A stretch of DNA of 64,000 bases, from contig OZ005650.1 in the NCBI GenBank assembly GCA_963930645.1, positions 63,120,718 through 63,184,717 of the forward strand. Direction: 5' to 3'. Position 1 is the stretch's first letter. Every line of letters begins with the position of its first letter. Under the pieces are notes generated by a model. The model was given only the letters and a program-made list of their open reading frames with translations, had not been told where the DNA came from and did no database searches. Source of the DNA: Salticus scenicus. Its lineage: Eukaryota; Arthropoda; Arachnida; Araneae; Salticidae. Shown here in pieces: positions 1-12,261 of this stretch. A program made the position numbers and the translations under genes.

Positions 1-600
1 AACTATAAGTTTTACACTCATGTAAATCTGTACGGTTCTTGTATTAATAACCTATAACTTGCCTATCAGTTTATATCTTAATCGAATATAGCGTTTAGAT
101 GCTGTCGCACTTCAAATAATTCGAGCCCATTGGTCGTAATGATGAATATTTCTTTGCGTCCCTGTAAAAGAACTATAAGTATTGTCGTCATTAAAATTTG
201 TTGAAATCTTGCGATGGTAACCTATAACATACTTACATACTTACCAGTTTCTAGCCGAATTGGATAAATCAGAATATATACAAATCGTGTGACAGTGATC
301 TATAATGTACCTATGAGTTTTTAGCTCAATCGAATAAGACGTTTAAAAGCTACCGCAATTTAATTATTTTCAGTCCATAGACCATAATGATAAAGAATTT
401 TCCTTTTGCGTCTCTGTAAAAAAAAATTATTGACTCAGCAAAATCTGAAAAATCTGTACAGTTCGTGCGTCGGCAATCCATAACATTCCTAACATTTTTT
501 TAGTTGAATCGAATAAAGCGTTTAGATGTTATAGCACTTTAAATAATTTGAGTCCGTAAACCGTAATGATAAAGAAATTTTCTTTGTGAAAAATTGACAA
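1..600. repeat. Degenerate tandem repeat, about three units
   Basis: Three diverged copies of one unit can be aligned by eye. Each carries a run like 'aacctataac', a block 'gcgtttagatg' (near 92, 330 and 509), and then a 'ccgtaatgataaag'-like block. Spacing is uneven (about 180-240 bp), so this is an old, decayed array. Phrases such as 'gtccctgtaaaa' also occur in the type A element that follows, so the array is probably its expanded internal part. No coding potential is seen. Confidence 0.55.
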
Positions 601-1017
601 TGGTAATCAGGAAGCCTCAAAATGTGTAAATATACAAAAAACAAGCGATGAACGCGATGAAACAAAGCTTAAAACATACATTATTTACTATATATATCTC
701 TATGAGAAATTTATTTCAATTCCCGAACAGCTTTCCTGGAAATGGTAAAATATTATTAGTAAAGCACATCCAGTAGCAACAAAAAAGAATGTTATCGCTT
801 AAATATTTTCAGCCCTGTATATCTTTCGAAGATTATATACAGACCACATGGCGCATCTAAATATAATCCTATAGTAATCATACATGGCCCAGCCTGAAAT
901 ATACTTCCATCAATTTGCAACGATTGTCGCACTTTTATCTAGTTCTTTTGTGTAGCCCTGTAAACGAACAGTCAATGATTTCCCTTCCCTATTCTACACG
1001 AGACATGTTTTTATGCA
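601..1017. other. Non-coding repeat-derived sequence
   Basis: No gene is seen. Fragments such as 'gccctgtaaacgaac' echo type A internal sequence, so this probably links the upstream array with the type A end that follows. Confidence 0.35.
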
Positions 1018-1401
1018 TATAAAATATATATATTCGTTTCATTTGGTTTAGTGCAGTTTATAGATGTTAAACTCTACTTACCTGTAATTTCCCCATAGAC
1101 GTAATGTATTTGAATACTTTTGAGTGTCCCTGTACACGAACCATCTGCTTCATCTCAACGAAAAGCTTAGTGTAACATCCCTATATGATACACATTTAGA
1201 ATACCGAGTTTGAAATTTCTGCTACTATTTGTTCTTGAGATATGCTGATAACACACATACAGACACACAGACCATTCGCTAAAAACATGATTTTCGTATT
1301 CAGGGGACCTCAGAACATGTAAATATAACAAAAACTCACTTTCGAAAAATTGACCCCTAAACCAATACTTTATCTTCTCTACCTTATGGGTAAAAGAAAG
1401 T
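1018..1401 (-). mobile_element. Hairpin-end element type A, left-end fragment
   Basis: Read on the minus strand, this starts with the type A terminal hairpin (plus-strand 1367-1401, arms ACTTT..CTCTACC and GGGTAAAAGAAAGT). It continues through the type A body, including 'cctgaatacgaaaatcat', a TGTGTGTCTGT run, 'atctcaagaacaaatag' and 'cgtgtacagggac'. It matches closely the copies at 12889-13885 and 16708-17467. The right half is missing. No reading frame is present, so it is non-autonomous or a relic. Confidence 0.7.
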
Positions 1402-2984
1402 AAAAAGAAATAACTCCTAGGAAGTTCTTCTCAACGATTAGGTAAAGTAATATACTGACTATATATTATGATATATATGATATATATATTATGATATATA
1501 TATATGAGAAAATATGTTTCATGATTGAGCATTTCTTTCCAAGCACTTAGTTACCAAAAGTTAAATAATTAGAGCAACAGCAACAAAACACAAAACACGA
1601 ATTCTTAGCGGATTGTTCTTTAGATGGAGCAGCGTTACTGTAAAACACTTTTTACTGCACATCTACTCATCAGACAATAAAATGAGTTTTACAGGCAAAC
1701 TCTCGAATTTGGTTATTTTTCATTCCAAATCACAAATTTGTTTCATGTGTATATTTTAAATGATGCATGTATGAAGGATTATATAATCATCTTTTATTTA
1801 AAAAAGTATTAAAATTTTATTTAAAAAAATAATTAATTAATTAATTAGAGATTTTCTTTCGAACAAAATTATTTTAATAATCGTGAAATCACATATTATA
1901 CATACAAATGAAAAATATATTTAACCTTAAATCCTGAATTTAAAAAAGGTAAAATAAATAAACAAAAGGTTTATGATATCCTTAATATCCGTGTAAGGAA
2001 AAGGTATTTTCAAGTGATATTATCAGATTCTTTAATGGTTTTTTATTAAAAGAAAAAAAAAAAAAATGTTGTAACGATATTAAGTAATATAAAAATTATA
2101 ATTATTAGGTTTGAGTTTGAGTTATCTCTCTACGGTTATTTTTTTTTTTACGCTGTAAGGCTCATTAGATTAAATTTTAGATATTTAATAATAATAATAA
2201 TAATAATAATAAAGCCCCACAAATTTTACACGACAAATTTAAATTTAATACCTATAAATAGGTGTTTTAAAAAATCTAAATAGTTTATGCTAATACTTAA
2301 AAAAAAAAAGATGATTTTTAAATTGTTTTGTAATAGCTTTAAATTTAGCAAATCATACAGTGAATTTTTCCTATTTTTACAAATTTTAAATAACTTGCTC
2401 TACTTTAGTACCAATGTAATTTATATATATCAATCCAATTTCACTTTTAAAAAACTCTAGCGTTAAAATATTCGCTAATTTTTTTTAAAAATAATTGTTC
2501 ATTTTTATTTATAGATATATTAATTAAAGTAAAGCACGAAAATTTTTACAAATATCTAATTATAAATAAACTACAATAGTGAAGACGGAAATTTCTTAAA
2601 TTTTTATTTCATTGAGTCTTTTGACTTTTCTAAGACTTGAGAGATTTTTTATGTATTTCATTTCGAACAAAAACAATTTTTGTGTATTTTAAAGTAATTT
2701 TTACTTGTAACTTATATTGAAAGACAGTAAATATTTTTCAGTAAATGTTTTAAAGGAAAAAAAAAAAAAAAAAAAAAAAGGAAATTTAAAAATTGGTTAT
2801 ATGTTAACAAATTAACATGTGAAAAGAACAATTAAATAAAATCTTCGCTTCTTTGATTAATTTAATTCATTAATTTTCAATTTTTGTGTTAATGTGTATG
2901 CTGTTTAATCTAACGTCATATGTATACTTATTTTTCATTATTATTATTTTTTCCCAGACTCAAACCCATCCAGCGTGTTTTCAA
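1402..2984. other. AT-rich upstream DNA, no gene seen
   Basis: This stretch holds (AT)n near 1463-1503, (TAA)n near 2188-2211 and a poly-A run at about 2757-2779. No open frame or recognisable repeat family is seen. It is the distal 5' flank of the RIM exon. Confidence 0.6.
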
Positions 2985-3018
2985 AAACAATGCGCGCGGG
3001 CGTCGTCAGCCCCTTTCG

Positions 3019-3044
3019 TGCGCCTGCGTCATGACGTCACCAAT
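3019..3044 (+). promoter_or_regulatory. NRF1-like, CRE and CCAAT motif cluster
   Basis: TGCGCCTGCGT at 3019-3029 is a near match to the NRF1 palindrome. TGACGTCA at 3032-3039 is a perfect full CRE (CREB/ATF site). CCAAT follows at 3040-3044. All three lie within 26 bp and about 190 bp upstream of the RIM start codon. CREB and NRF1 sites are common in neuronal gene promoters; their use here is inferred. Confidence 0.6.
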
Positions 3045-3119
3045 GTAGGCGTAGTGAGGGCCTTCGTGGCTGCGGCAACCTTTCGCCTATCCATTCGCCG
3101 CACTGGTTGAGACTCCGGC

Positions 3120-3206
3120 ATGGCGACCACGGACCTCTACCACGCCGGCCCATTTTCAACGACGGGGTCGACGGGGGGCCGGCTTTGGCCGCGGGCCGGA
3201 CTCTAG
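3120..3206 (+). other. Upstream ORF, 28 codons
   Basis: An ATG at 3120 with G at -3 and G at +4 (strong initiation context) opens 28 codons and stops at TAG 3204-3206, before the RIM start at 3235. The peptide has no recognisable similarity. If transcription starts upstream of 3120, this uORF would be scanned first and should dampen RIM translation. If it starts downstream, this is untranscribed. Confidence 0.35.
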
Positions 3207-3209
3207 AGG

Positions 3210-3341
3210 ATGGCCCGCTGGCCGCACAGCAAATATGGAAGGCCTCGATCTCAGTCATTTGACAGAAAACGAACGGCAGCAGATTCTGCAAGTGATGGCC
3301 CGTCAGAAAGTGGAAGAAGACCAGGAAAGGGAAAACTTCAA
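3210..3341 (+). other. Second upstream ATG, frame overlapping the RIM start
   Basis: ATG at 3210 (A at -3, G at +4) opens a frame different from RIM that runs through the RIM initiator and past the predicted splice donor, so it overlaps the true start out of frame. Its translation is Arg/Ser-rich and resembles nothing I know. It is either a shadow frame or an inhibitory overlapping uORF. Confidence 0.3.
3235..3341 (+). CDS. Rim: RIM-type active-zone protein, first coding exon (partial)
   Basis: The exon encodes 35 complete codons plus two bases. Residues 5-14 read DLSHLTENER, followed by an amphipathic, Glu/Gln/Arg-rich helix (VMARQKVEED at 20-29). This matches the start of the Rab-binding domain of RIM proteins, where DLSHLTEEER and a VM.RQKEEE stretch are characteristic. 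RIM sits at the presynaptic active zone, binds Rab3/Rab27 on vesicles through this helix and Munc13 through the zinc finger that follows, and organises vesicle priming and calcium channels. The ATG at 3235 has A at -3 and G at +4. It is the first in-frame ATG: the frame upstream is open to a TGA at 3055 but has no other ATG. The exon ends at a GTCAGT donor in phase 2. The zinc finger and later domains are not in the window. Rabphilin or Slp proteins share the fold but match the DLSHLTE and RQK signatures less well. Confidence 0.8.
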
Positions 3342-3347
3342 GTCAGT
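3342..3347 (+). other. Predicted 5' splice donor of RIM exon 1
   Basis: AA|GTCAGT follows the RabBD helix codons. The reading after it turns into a Ser/Leu/Phe run from CT-rich sequence, unlike RIM, so the exon should end here. A GT at 3346 is a weaker alternative. Confidence 0.6.
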
Positions 3348-3479
3348 CTCACTTTCTCTTTCACTTTCCACTCTCTGTGTCTTTCTCTTTTCTACTAAGC
3401 TACAAGTGTAATTTTCATAAGTGCAGCTCATTTCCTTGCCATATGTGTGTGTGTGCGGGATAAATATATAATATTACCA

Positions 3480-3810
3480 ATTTCATATGTGGTACTTCTT
3501 TCATCTCTCACCTACTATGGCGATGAGTAAACGTCATACGCACTCTCGATCCGATCCTATTTAAATAGATCCTTACTATGGGGTTTTATAATGTATGAAG
3601 TAGAATACGGAAAAGAGAGAATCCAACAGACTAGAATCTTAAGTTAATGGGAATCCCAAAAATGAATGAATCAATCAGAAAGATGTACGACCATGAATAG
3701 ATGAGGATGGCAGGCGCAAATCCTAAGGCGCATTGGCCGCCCCCACCCTTTCCCCTACCTATTCAGGTCAAGCGCTTTTGCCGGCTCATATTTGGAAAGA
3801 AGTCCTATAG
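3480..3810 (+). promoter_or_regulatory. GC-richer intronic patch with CCAAT and GC-box/KLF-like motifs
   Basis: This is one of few non-AT-rich stretches in the intron. It contains ATTGG (reverse CCAAT) at 3732-3736 joined to CCGCCCCCACCC at 3737-3748, a good Sp1/KLF-type site. It has no stop-free frame of note. About 400 bp after the exon, it could be a promoter-proximal enhancer or an alternative start region. Confidence 0.35.
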
Positions 3811-6164
3811 AAAAATAATTAGGATGTCCACCACCATTTTTAAAATCATTGAATTATAAAAGAATGGTTATGAATCCAGTGATATTTTAATAATAATTTC
3901 CTTAAAATTTATGAGACCTGTAGAAATAGTTTAGATTCAAATACAATTCTGCAAGCAATTCTGCTAAAAAAAAATTCCACATGTGTGTACTAGTCTATTT
4001 TTTTTATTAGAATTTTAATTTCATTAACTATTATAATATTCACATAGGAAATTTTCTAAGATTCCCGATAAATAAAAAAAGATATTTTTATACAAATATT
4101 ATTTAATGTATTAAATAAAAGAAAAATATTTATATTAACAAATGCTTGTGTTTCTCAAGGTTTTATAGATTTTAAATAAAACAAATTCATTCTAAATAAG
4201 CATATCATGACTTTAATAAATTTTATGTTATATCTTGCTGAATAAAAAATATATTTTTTAAATTCGCAGAAATTAAATTTTCTAAAAATAGCTATTAGCT
4301 TTCAGTTTTAATAAATTGAATAAAAGATAAAGATCAATAAATCATTGTTAATTTGATTCTGAAATATTTTTTAGTGCACTGACTAGTTTTTAAGCTCTTT
4401 GAAGCATTTTTCCACAACAAATTGATTAAAGGGACAATGGACTTAAAAATCACTAAAATATCGTCGAATAAAATATATTAACATTTCGAAAATTATCTAT
4501 AAATATGTTCAGAATCTATGTTTGAATAATAATAATGGGAAATTGAGGGAAATTTTTTTTGAGGTTGGAGCATTAAATAAATAAATAAATAAAATTAAAA
4601 TAAAAATTAGAATTTTATTATTATTATTTTATTTAAATTTTTTGAAGAAATTTTAATGTACTTAATGATTTTAGATTTTAATGAACATGTTTGCAAATTT
4701 TCATGATTTTTAGACAATAATTTATAACACACACATATATATATATATATATATAGTGATTGTCTATTGTCCTCTTAAAATAACTCTATGTGATTATAAA
4801 ATAGACTGAAAGTTAGAGTGTTATTAATCAGTTATTTTCTAACATGACAGTATAAATTTAATTTATAAATATATTTTCTTAAATAATTTTAACTATCCCA
4901 ACTAGAAATTTTAATTAAAAATTAAAATTACCTCGTTAAAATATTTAAAATTTAATTAGTAATTTTTTTCATGCATTTGTTCGATGCATTCAGTACATTA
5001 AATGATAAACATAGCTTTTTAGAATAAGAGAGATTGCATTTTATTACTTATTATTCTTCTTTGGTAAATATTAAATATTAGGAGAAAATAATAACATATC
5101 AACCAACCTTTTTGTAATTAAATTGTTTCTTTTTTTTTATCTGCAGTATGAAAATTCGAGCCAGTCATATTCTAAATAGCATTTTTTACATATGATTTTA
5201 TAAGTAATTAATTATCTTAAATTTCCTATATTGAATATATATATATGTATATATATATTAATCATTATTTTATTATTTTATTTTAAATTCTTTAAACAAT
5301 ATTTATTCTCAATTAATGACTGTTTAAAATTTAAATATTTTTTCAATTTTTGCTAGAATTTTTTAAGTTTTGGTTTATTATTTGCTCGTATTGTTCAATA
5401 ATTGCAATCGTATCTGAATGCTAGGGTAAAAGTTTTAATATTTAAACTGAACACTGATTTAATAATAAATAATTTAAAGCTTATTTTATTTAGCTATTCA
5501 ACAAATGTGACGCTTAAAACAGATTTTAATCGTCAAGATCATATAAAAAATAATACCGTAAAAAAAAAAAACTTATGCTAATATTAAAATAAAAATGTTT
5601 TAAAATTTTAAATAAATATATAAGTAAATATATTACTTTAGGTTGTTTACATTTAATATTTGGAAGATTTTCTTTTTACGAACTCTTTAAACTCATGTAA
5701 CTGTAATATGGAAAGTTAGTTTATTCATGGAAATGCGATTAAAATTATTTGTTTACACGTTTTTTCGAAGTATCATGATGGCTTTAACACAATACTCACT
5801 TTATATATAAATCTGTATTCACCACCATTATATATAAATAACGTTTCTTTAATATTTATGCTTGAAATCACATTAACTCAAGTATGAGAAGTAATTTTCT
5901 GTAATAGAGATCATTTTAGGTGTGTGAATGGTGGAGAAAAAAATAAAATTATTTTTCTTTATTTAAAAAAAAAAAAAAAAAAAAAAAAAGATCTCTTTCT
6001 CCCCCCCTCTCTCTCTCTCTTGTGTGTGAAATGTTTTCTCAGTTTTAAAAAATTATTAAAAGAAAAAAAAAAGTCTTTAAATAATTAATAAGGTTTTCAT
6101 ATTTAGACATTTTTAGTAATTTTACATCGTAAAATAAAAATAAAATAAAATAATACTAATTCAG

Positions 6165-6195
<31 letters not shown>

Positions 6196-6373
6196 TCATT
6201 TTACGATAAAAAAAAAAAGAAAAAAAAGTATGTTTTTATACATGGAAATGTAATTAAAATAATATTTGTTCAAGTTAAATATTAATAGCATAACATTTTT
6301 ATGTATTTTTTTTTTTTTTTTTTTTTTTATGTGAAAACATCTTTGTATGTGGATTTTGGACAATACTGTTTTA

Positions 6374-6413
<40 letters not shown>

Positions 6414-6500
6414 TAATGATAATAATAAATAAATAAAATTTATTATAATCATTTGTATATGGGTTTTTCCATAAACTGCAACATCCATCACAAAATATTA

Positions 6501-6504
<4 letters not shown>

Positions 6505-6585
<81 letters not shown>
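6505..6585. repeat. (AT)n microsatellite, about 80 bp
   Basis: An uninterrupted alternation of A and T over about 80 bases. It is probably length-variable and prone to sequencing error. Confidence 0.95.
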
Positions 6586-6587
<2 letters not shown>

Positions 6588-7148
6588 AATTGTAGAATTG
6601 TTTTGTTATTGATTTAGAATGTAACAGAGGGAACTACATTATTTTACTAAAGCAAATATTACTACATATATATATATATATACTATTTAAGTTTTAAAAT
6701 TGTTTTTTAAAATTCTGTGACGAGTGAAGCATTTTATGAAATGACTCATTGGTAAGCACAAATGACTCATTGGTAAGACACAAAAGTAAAATTATTTTGC
6801 CTGCATTTAAGTATATTTTTATTAAATATATAAAAAAATGTTTCGATAATTTTTTTAGCAAATACTTCAGCATTTATATAATTGATGTATGTTAAAAATT
6901 ATTAAGTATGATTTTAAATTGTATTTTTTAAATTTTAAAATTATAATTTTAAATTATATTAATTCTAGTATCAGTAATAATTTATTTTAATGTGGGTTAC
7001 GCCATTTCAGGCACAGGAAATATATAAAGAATAAAAAAAATGAGTCTTTAATTGCTACAATGTAATAATAATAATAAATATTTATTTTTGGGAAATATTT
7101 TTACTTATCAGGAAATACTTATGTAATTTATTAATTTTTTAATTTATT

Positions 7149-7263
<115 letters not shown>

Positions 7264-8738
7264 TCGAATTTGTTAATCTTTTTTTTTTCTTCAATTCTGA
7301 AGTATGCTCATTTCTGGATGGATGAAACCAGAATTTTTAACAAATCAAAATGTAAAGTTGGACTTTTAAAAGAAAGCAAAAATAAAGTTTTCGATTATAT
7401 ATATATATATGTATTCATTTTTTTAAAATTTAATTAATGACTTTGAGTTAATAGAATATCATAAAAATTTCACAGTAAATAAAATGCGTATTAAAAAAAT
7501 TTAAACTAATTTTACATATTATTTTTATGTGCCACACTAGGATAGAATAAAAATAAATAACACAATGAATGCTTTTTTTTTTACATTTGAATAATTACTT
7601 TATGCAAATTATATTTTAAAATTGACTGGCTCGATAAAATTTCTTGTCTAAACGTGCTCTAGTAGAAATGTTGTTTAGAGAAAAAATATCCCCCAATTCT
7701 ATCAGAAAGATTTCTCTCCTCTCTCTCTCTCTCTCTCTTTTTTTTTTTTTTTCAAAAAATGTTTGATTATTAAAAATAAACGAAAAATGTGGTAAAAATA
7801 AGAAAAAAAGAATTAAAGTTAAAAAAAAGAGTTCAAATTTTGTAAATTTGTTAACAGTATTTAACTAATTAATTATTTACTTTTTGTCGTCACAATTAAA
7901 CTGAATCTGTTCTTCTAATGGTAACCCAGTAATCCATTTTAAAACAACTAAATTGAAAAATAAATAAATAAATAATAGTAAAAAATAAATAAAAAAATAA
8001 AAAAAAGTTCATAGGCACTATGCAAATATTTTTTGTGCATTATGTGCATACAAATAAATATTTAAATATATGCATAAATAAATAAATTGTTTCGCTTGTT
8101 TTTTGATGAAAATATTCTAATTTTTGAATTTCGAATTCGACATTTATATCATACAGCCCCAATTAACCTTCCTAACCCTTATTCACCACACATAAAAAAG
8201 AGTACGTTGATTGCATATTTTGTAGATTTAATTATTATCTGGTAGTAAAACTAAGTCTATATTGATAAAATAACAGAATTTGTTATCCTTGACAGAAAAT
8301 TATATTAATAATATGATTTTCCAAAAAGCTCCCTACCTCTCTCTTTTTTAAAAGTAAAAATTAATTAATTAATTACAATTTAGACAATATTTAGAATTAT
8401 GAAATTCTTAATGAGAAATTTTGCCATTTATCTGCAAATTTTAGTGATAATTAAAAGGGCTAGTCACATATATTTATTCCTCAGAGAGTCAGTTCCTTTA
8501 GTAGGCTTAATGTATGTTGTATAATGTATATTGCAACTATATAAATACTTTTTTAAAGTAATGCTTAATAGTGATTTTTGTGTGTAATAAGATTAAATTA
8601 AAAATTTTAAATTTTTAAGAAAGCCATAAAAAATTATTCAGTTTCTATATTCATATTTTAAACATTTATAATATCACTACCACAACTTTAAAGATTTTTA
8701 TATATTATGAGGTAATCTAAATTGTTTAAAAAATTATG

Positions 8739-8772
<34 letters not shown>

Positions 8773-10081
8773 TTTTTAAAATTTTTCAAAAAATTCCACA
8801 TTGGATAATAAAAAAGCTACACTTTTCTTTATTTTATTTTATTTTTTGTGATTTTAAGTGTGGAAAAATTTAAATTATAACAAATTAAAATTTTATTTAA
8901 TCAAATAAGAAAATTATTTAAACTGATTTCAATTGAATTGACTTCTTTTTTTTTTTTTTTTTTTCATATGCGGAAAAAAATGACGAAAAGGTTAATCGAT
9001 TTTGTATACATAATTAAGAATTTATTTTAAAAACTGAAATACGCTTTAAAAATATGAAAAATATATAGTACATCATATCTACAAAAAATATTAGGATGAT
9101 AATTAATAATTTTAAATTACGCAGATACGAAAAAAAAAAAAAAAAAGGATTTTTTTTTTTTTTTTTTTTTGAGAAAATTCTACTTAAGTAGATGGCAGGT
9201 ACTTTAAAGCTTTTTTGTTAATTACTTTCTTAAAATTAAAAAAGTTTGAATACACGTGCATTAAAATATAATGATATTAGATATATTAAAATTCCTTCAG
9301 AATTACTTAAAATAAAAAAGAATATTCAAAATTTTAACTTTATAAGAGAGTTTTTAAAATGATCCAATTCTAATAATTTTAGACTAAATCTTATAAGAAG
9401 TATAATCAAGACATCTTATAGAGATTCAAATAGATTTGTGTTTCCGTCTTAATTTAGGCTTTGAAACTCAATTTTAATTTTTAATAAAGCTAAAATTCAC
9501 ATGAATTTCACAATTCAAACATAAAAGTATTTCTTATAAATTAACTTGTCAATGAATCTCCAAAGTTATATCCCGATATGTTCAAAATATATAGTTGAAC
9601 AATAATAATATATGTAAAACAGAAGGCGGGGGGAGGGGGAGCAAATCTGGGGCATTTTGAAAGTCTCTAAAAAATTAAAAATTAAGATTTTACTTTTTTA
9701 ATTTAAATAGTTTTTAAGAAATTTCAACATTCTTAATATTGTTGCATATTAATACATATTCAAATATGTCTTTGATTAAGAAATATAGTCCTTTGATTAT
9801 GAAATTGAGAAAAAATACTAAGGACTGTAAAATGAGGAAAAAATTATCAATGTTGTATTTAAAATACATATTTATCAGTGCTGTATTTTAAATATAAGAT
9901 AATATTTAATTTTCTATACATTCCTTTAATAGATGCTTTTTGCAGTCAATTATGGTAAAATATGGGGTACGGATTTTCTTTAAAGTAGTATGAAACTACA
10001 AATGTTTTCCTTAACATAATCTTAGAAGAAAAATTATATTTTCTTTAAATATGCATTTGAAATATTATTTTTTTATTTATT

Positions 10082-10480
10082 TACTTTTCATTTCCTTATC
10101 TATGAAAAAATATTGTTTAGAGAAAATTATTGAAAAAATATTGTTTTGGGGTTGAATTTTCAAAACTTAGTTTCTGATATAATTATACGTTTTCAGGTGT
10201 CTTGATTCCGAAAATAAGGTTTTTAATGATTGATCTGTGTGTCTATTACGAGCATAATCAGAAAATCTAAATTGAATATTCCAAATCTGTGTTATATGGT
10301 AATATTATTTGAAACTTTTTAGTTAAATAACATACATTTAGCCTGATTTCTTTTTGAGGAAAAAAAAAAGTTGTCAATGGAATGAAAAATGTGAAAGAAG
10401 CACATTTTTACAATTTTATGCCGAAGTATATTTTTACAGTTAAAATCATCCCTCTGCCTGCAGTTTTGCCTGAAATTATA
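10082..10480 (+). mobile_element. Diverged type A hairpin-end element, left part
   Basis: The stretch resembles the type A left end. There is a TTTTCATTTCCTTATC-like arm, then 'ggggttgaattttcaaaactta', 'acgttttcaggtgtcttgattccg', 'gatctgtgtgtctatta' and 'agcataatcagaaaatct'. The order is the same as in 12889-13885 but it is strongly diverged, so this is probably an old copy. The right end is not found. Confidence 0.45.
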
Positions 10481-10567
10481 CATATATAAATTTCACAAAA
10501 TAATTTCAATTCAGACAGGGGAAAAAAAAACTCTCTTCTAAACAAAATTTAATTTTGACGAGAGGTC

Positions 10568-10598
<31 letters not shown>

Positions 10599-11033
10599 CT
10601 GTTAAACTATGCGTTACGGAATTTCATGCTTTATTGAAGGTATTCGTACTTACAATAGTCTTTGCTGTATGAAAGAAATTCTTTCGTCCTGTTAAATCTG
10701 TCTTTTAAACAGTTTCATTTTGTGCCAAAAGCTTTTTATGCTTCGAAGTTTTTTCAAAAGTCAATGAAAAAACTAAAAAAATTATGTTGGTTAATTAAAT
10801 CTATATGACTAAAAAACTGATATTAATTCAATAATTTTCTCTAAGATTGTGTCAAATAATGTAATTTTCACTCATTTATTCTACATAATTTAATATAATA
10901 CCTATCTTTTTTATTTAAATATGAAAAAAAAAAAAAAAAAAAAAAAACATGAAGTTGCGTACACTAGCAGAGGCTACTATATTAATCTTTAAAAATTTCT
11001 CATGTAAGTTTTTCCTCGATTTTGTTTAATATA

Positions 11034-11071
<38 letters not shown>

Positions 11072-11484
11072 ACTTCACGCGAAGGGAAAGAAGAAGGAAA
11101 ACGGGTTTCCTTTGATCTCTTTTGTCTGAAAGAAATAGTCCTCATATCCTAAAATAAAAACTAAGATAAAAATAAATAAATAATTTTTTGTCCGAAACAA
11201 AATTTAATTTTATATGGGTGATCGGTTTGGATGCGCGATCTTTCTTTCTTCTTTTTTTTTTTTTCTGAGTGTTATAAAATATTCTGCTTTATTCAAGGTA
11301 GTTTACAAAAAAAAAAAAAAATATTATTATTATTATTATTATTTATTTTTATTTATTTATTTATTTATTTATTTATTTTATTTTTATTTATTTATTTATT
11401 TATTTATTTTTTTGCTGTCTGAAGGAAATTATCCTCTCGTTGCGAAAGTACACGATGCTCAAATTAGGTACTTTGAAATTAGGT
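10481..11484. other. AT-rich filler, possible diverged duplication
   Basis: Short phrases near 10540-10700 ('aacaaaatttaatttt', 'tgctttattgaaggtat', 'tgctgtatgaaagaaat') recur near 11190-11440 ('aacaaaatttaatttta', 'tgctttattcaaggta', 'tgctgtctgaaggaaat'). This suggests an old duplication with about 640 bp spacing. A TTA/TTTA microsatellite sits at 11322-11412. Open frames across it are simple-repeat artefacts. Confidence 0.35.
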
Positions 11485-12261
11485 ACTTTGTTGTGGCTAT
11501 CACAAAACCTGCTTCCATGCTTTCCTAAGCAAAATGATGCAGTGCAAATTATTAATTAAAATTATTATTAACTAAAATTATTTTCCACGTTGAGTGCAGG
11601 CGATTTTCATTTCAGAAAAGAACAGCACTAAATGTCAAAAGAAAGTCGATTTTGTGCCTTACAGACGATATCTGTGGAAATGCATTTTTTCAAGATGGAT
11701 TTTTTTTTATAAAGGAAAAATATAGATAACTTTGTTACAAATTATCACAGATCTATCTTCCAACCTTGGTAAGCTCGAATTAAAAAAAAAAAAAAAAAAA
11801 CTTAATATATTGAAAATTTATACATCCCAGGGGTAAAGCGATGTTTCTACATTTACAAAATTTTTTTCCTGGTTGACTGTTATTATTATAAGTAATATTT
11901 TTTTTAATTTCACTGTTTTTAAAATACTTCTCATTGTGTACATTTTTACGAAAATTTGTCCTATACCCCCCTATTAAAGACTATGAAAAAACGAGATGAT
12001 AGCGCCACCTATTGAATGATTTGCACCAAAAGTGCATAAGCATTATTTATGTCAAAGTGCAACTACATATAAATTTGTATGAAATTCTGTGCAATAATTC
12101 TTCAAGTAGAACTACATTAAAATTTTTGTCACACACATACAGATATTTTCAAAAAATGGTGAAATAGTGTTCTGGCCCTGTCAAAACGTGAAGTCCATTG
12201 AAAATCGTAAGCCGAAAATTTTATGAATCCAATATTTTCTTCCATTGAATATCGAATAAGG
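11485..12261 (-). mobile_element. Hairpin-end element type B, near full length
   Basis: On the minus strand the left end is the decayed hairpin at 12233-12261 (ATTTTCTTCCATTGAATATCG). The right end is the small hairpin TTGTGGCTATCACAA at 11491-11505. In between are the type B phrases: 'acgttttgacagggcc', TGTATGTGTGTGAC, 'aattattgcacagaatttcat' and the AGGTGGCGC core. It has the same order as the copies at 23460-24466 and 25904-26719. No reading frame is present. Confidence 0.65.
12001..12010 (-). promoter_or_regulatory. CTCF-like core AGGTGGCGCT in a type B element
   Basis: AGCGCCACCT on plus is AGGTGGCGCT on minus. It resembles the AGGTGGCGC-type core bound by CTCF in flies. It occupies the same place as in other type B copies. 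Confidence 0.4.

Larger units (their letters stand above)
2985..3234 (+). promoter_or_regulatory. CpG-rich promoter / 5'UTR of RIM exon 1
   Basis: Base composition changes abruptly from very AT-rich to GC-rich with many CpG dinucleotides (for example gcgcgcgggcg at 2992 and gcgggccgg at 3191), then returns to AT-rich after the exon. It lies directly upstream of a RIM start codon and carries CRE, CCAAT and NRF1-like motifs. No clear TATA box is seen, which fits a CpG-type promoter. The transcription start cannot be fixed from sequence. Open antisense frames here look like composition artefacts. Confidence 0.7.

Noticed and set aside
2886..3291. Open frames over the promoter, including an antisense 84-codon frame
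   Set aside because: They arise from GC-rich composition around the RIM start. No domain is present, and the recognisable homology is only in the 3235 frame.
11214..11528. 104-codon plus-strand frame
   Set aside because: It is mostly a translated TTA/TTTA microsatellite flanked by type B repeat sequence.
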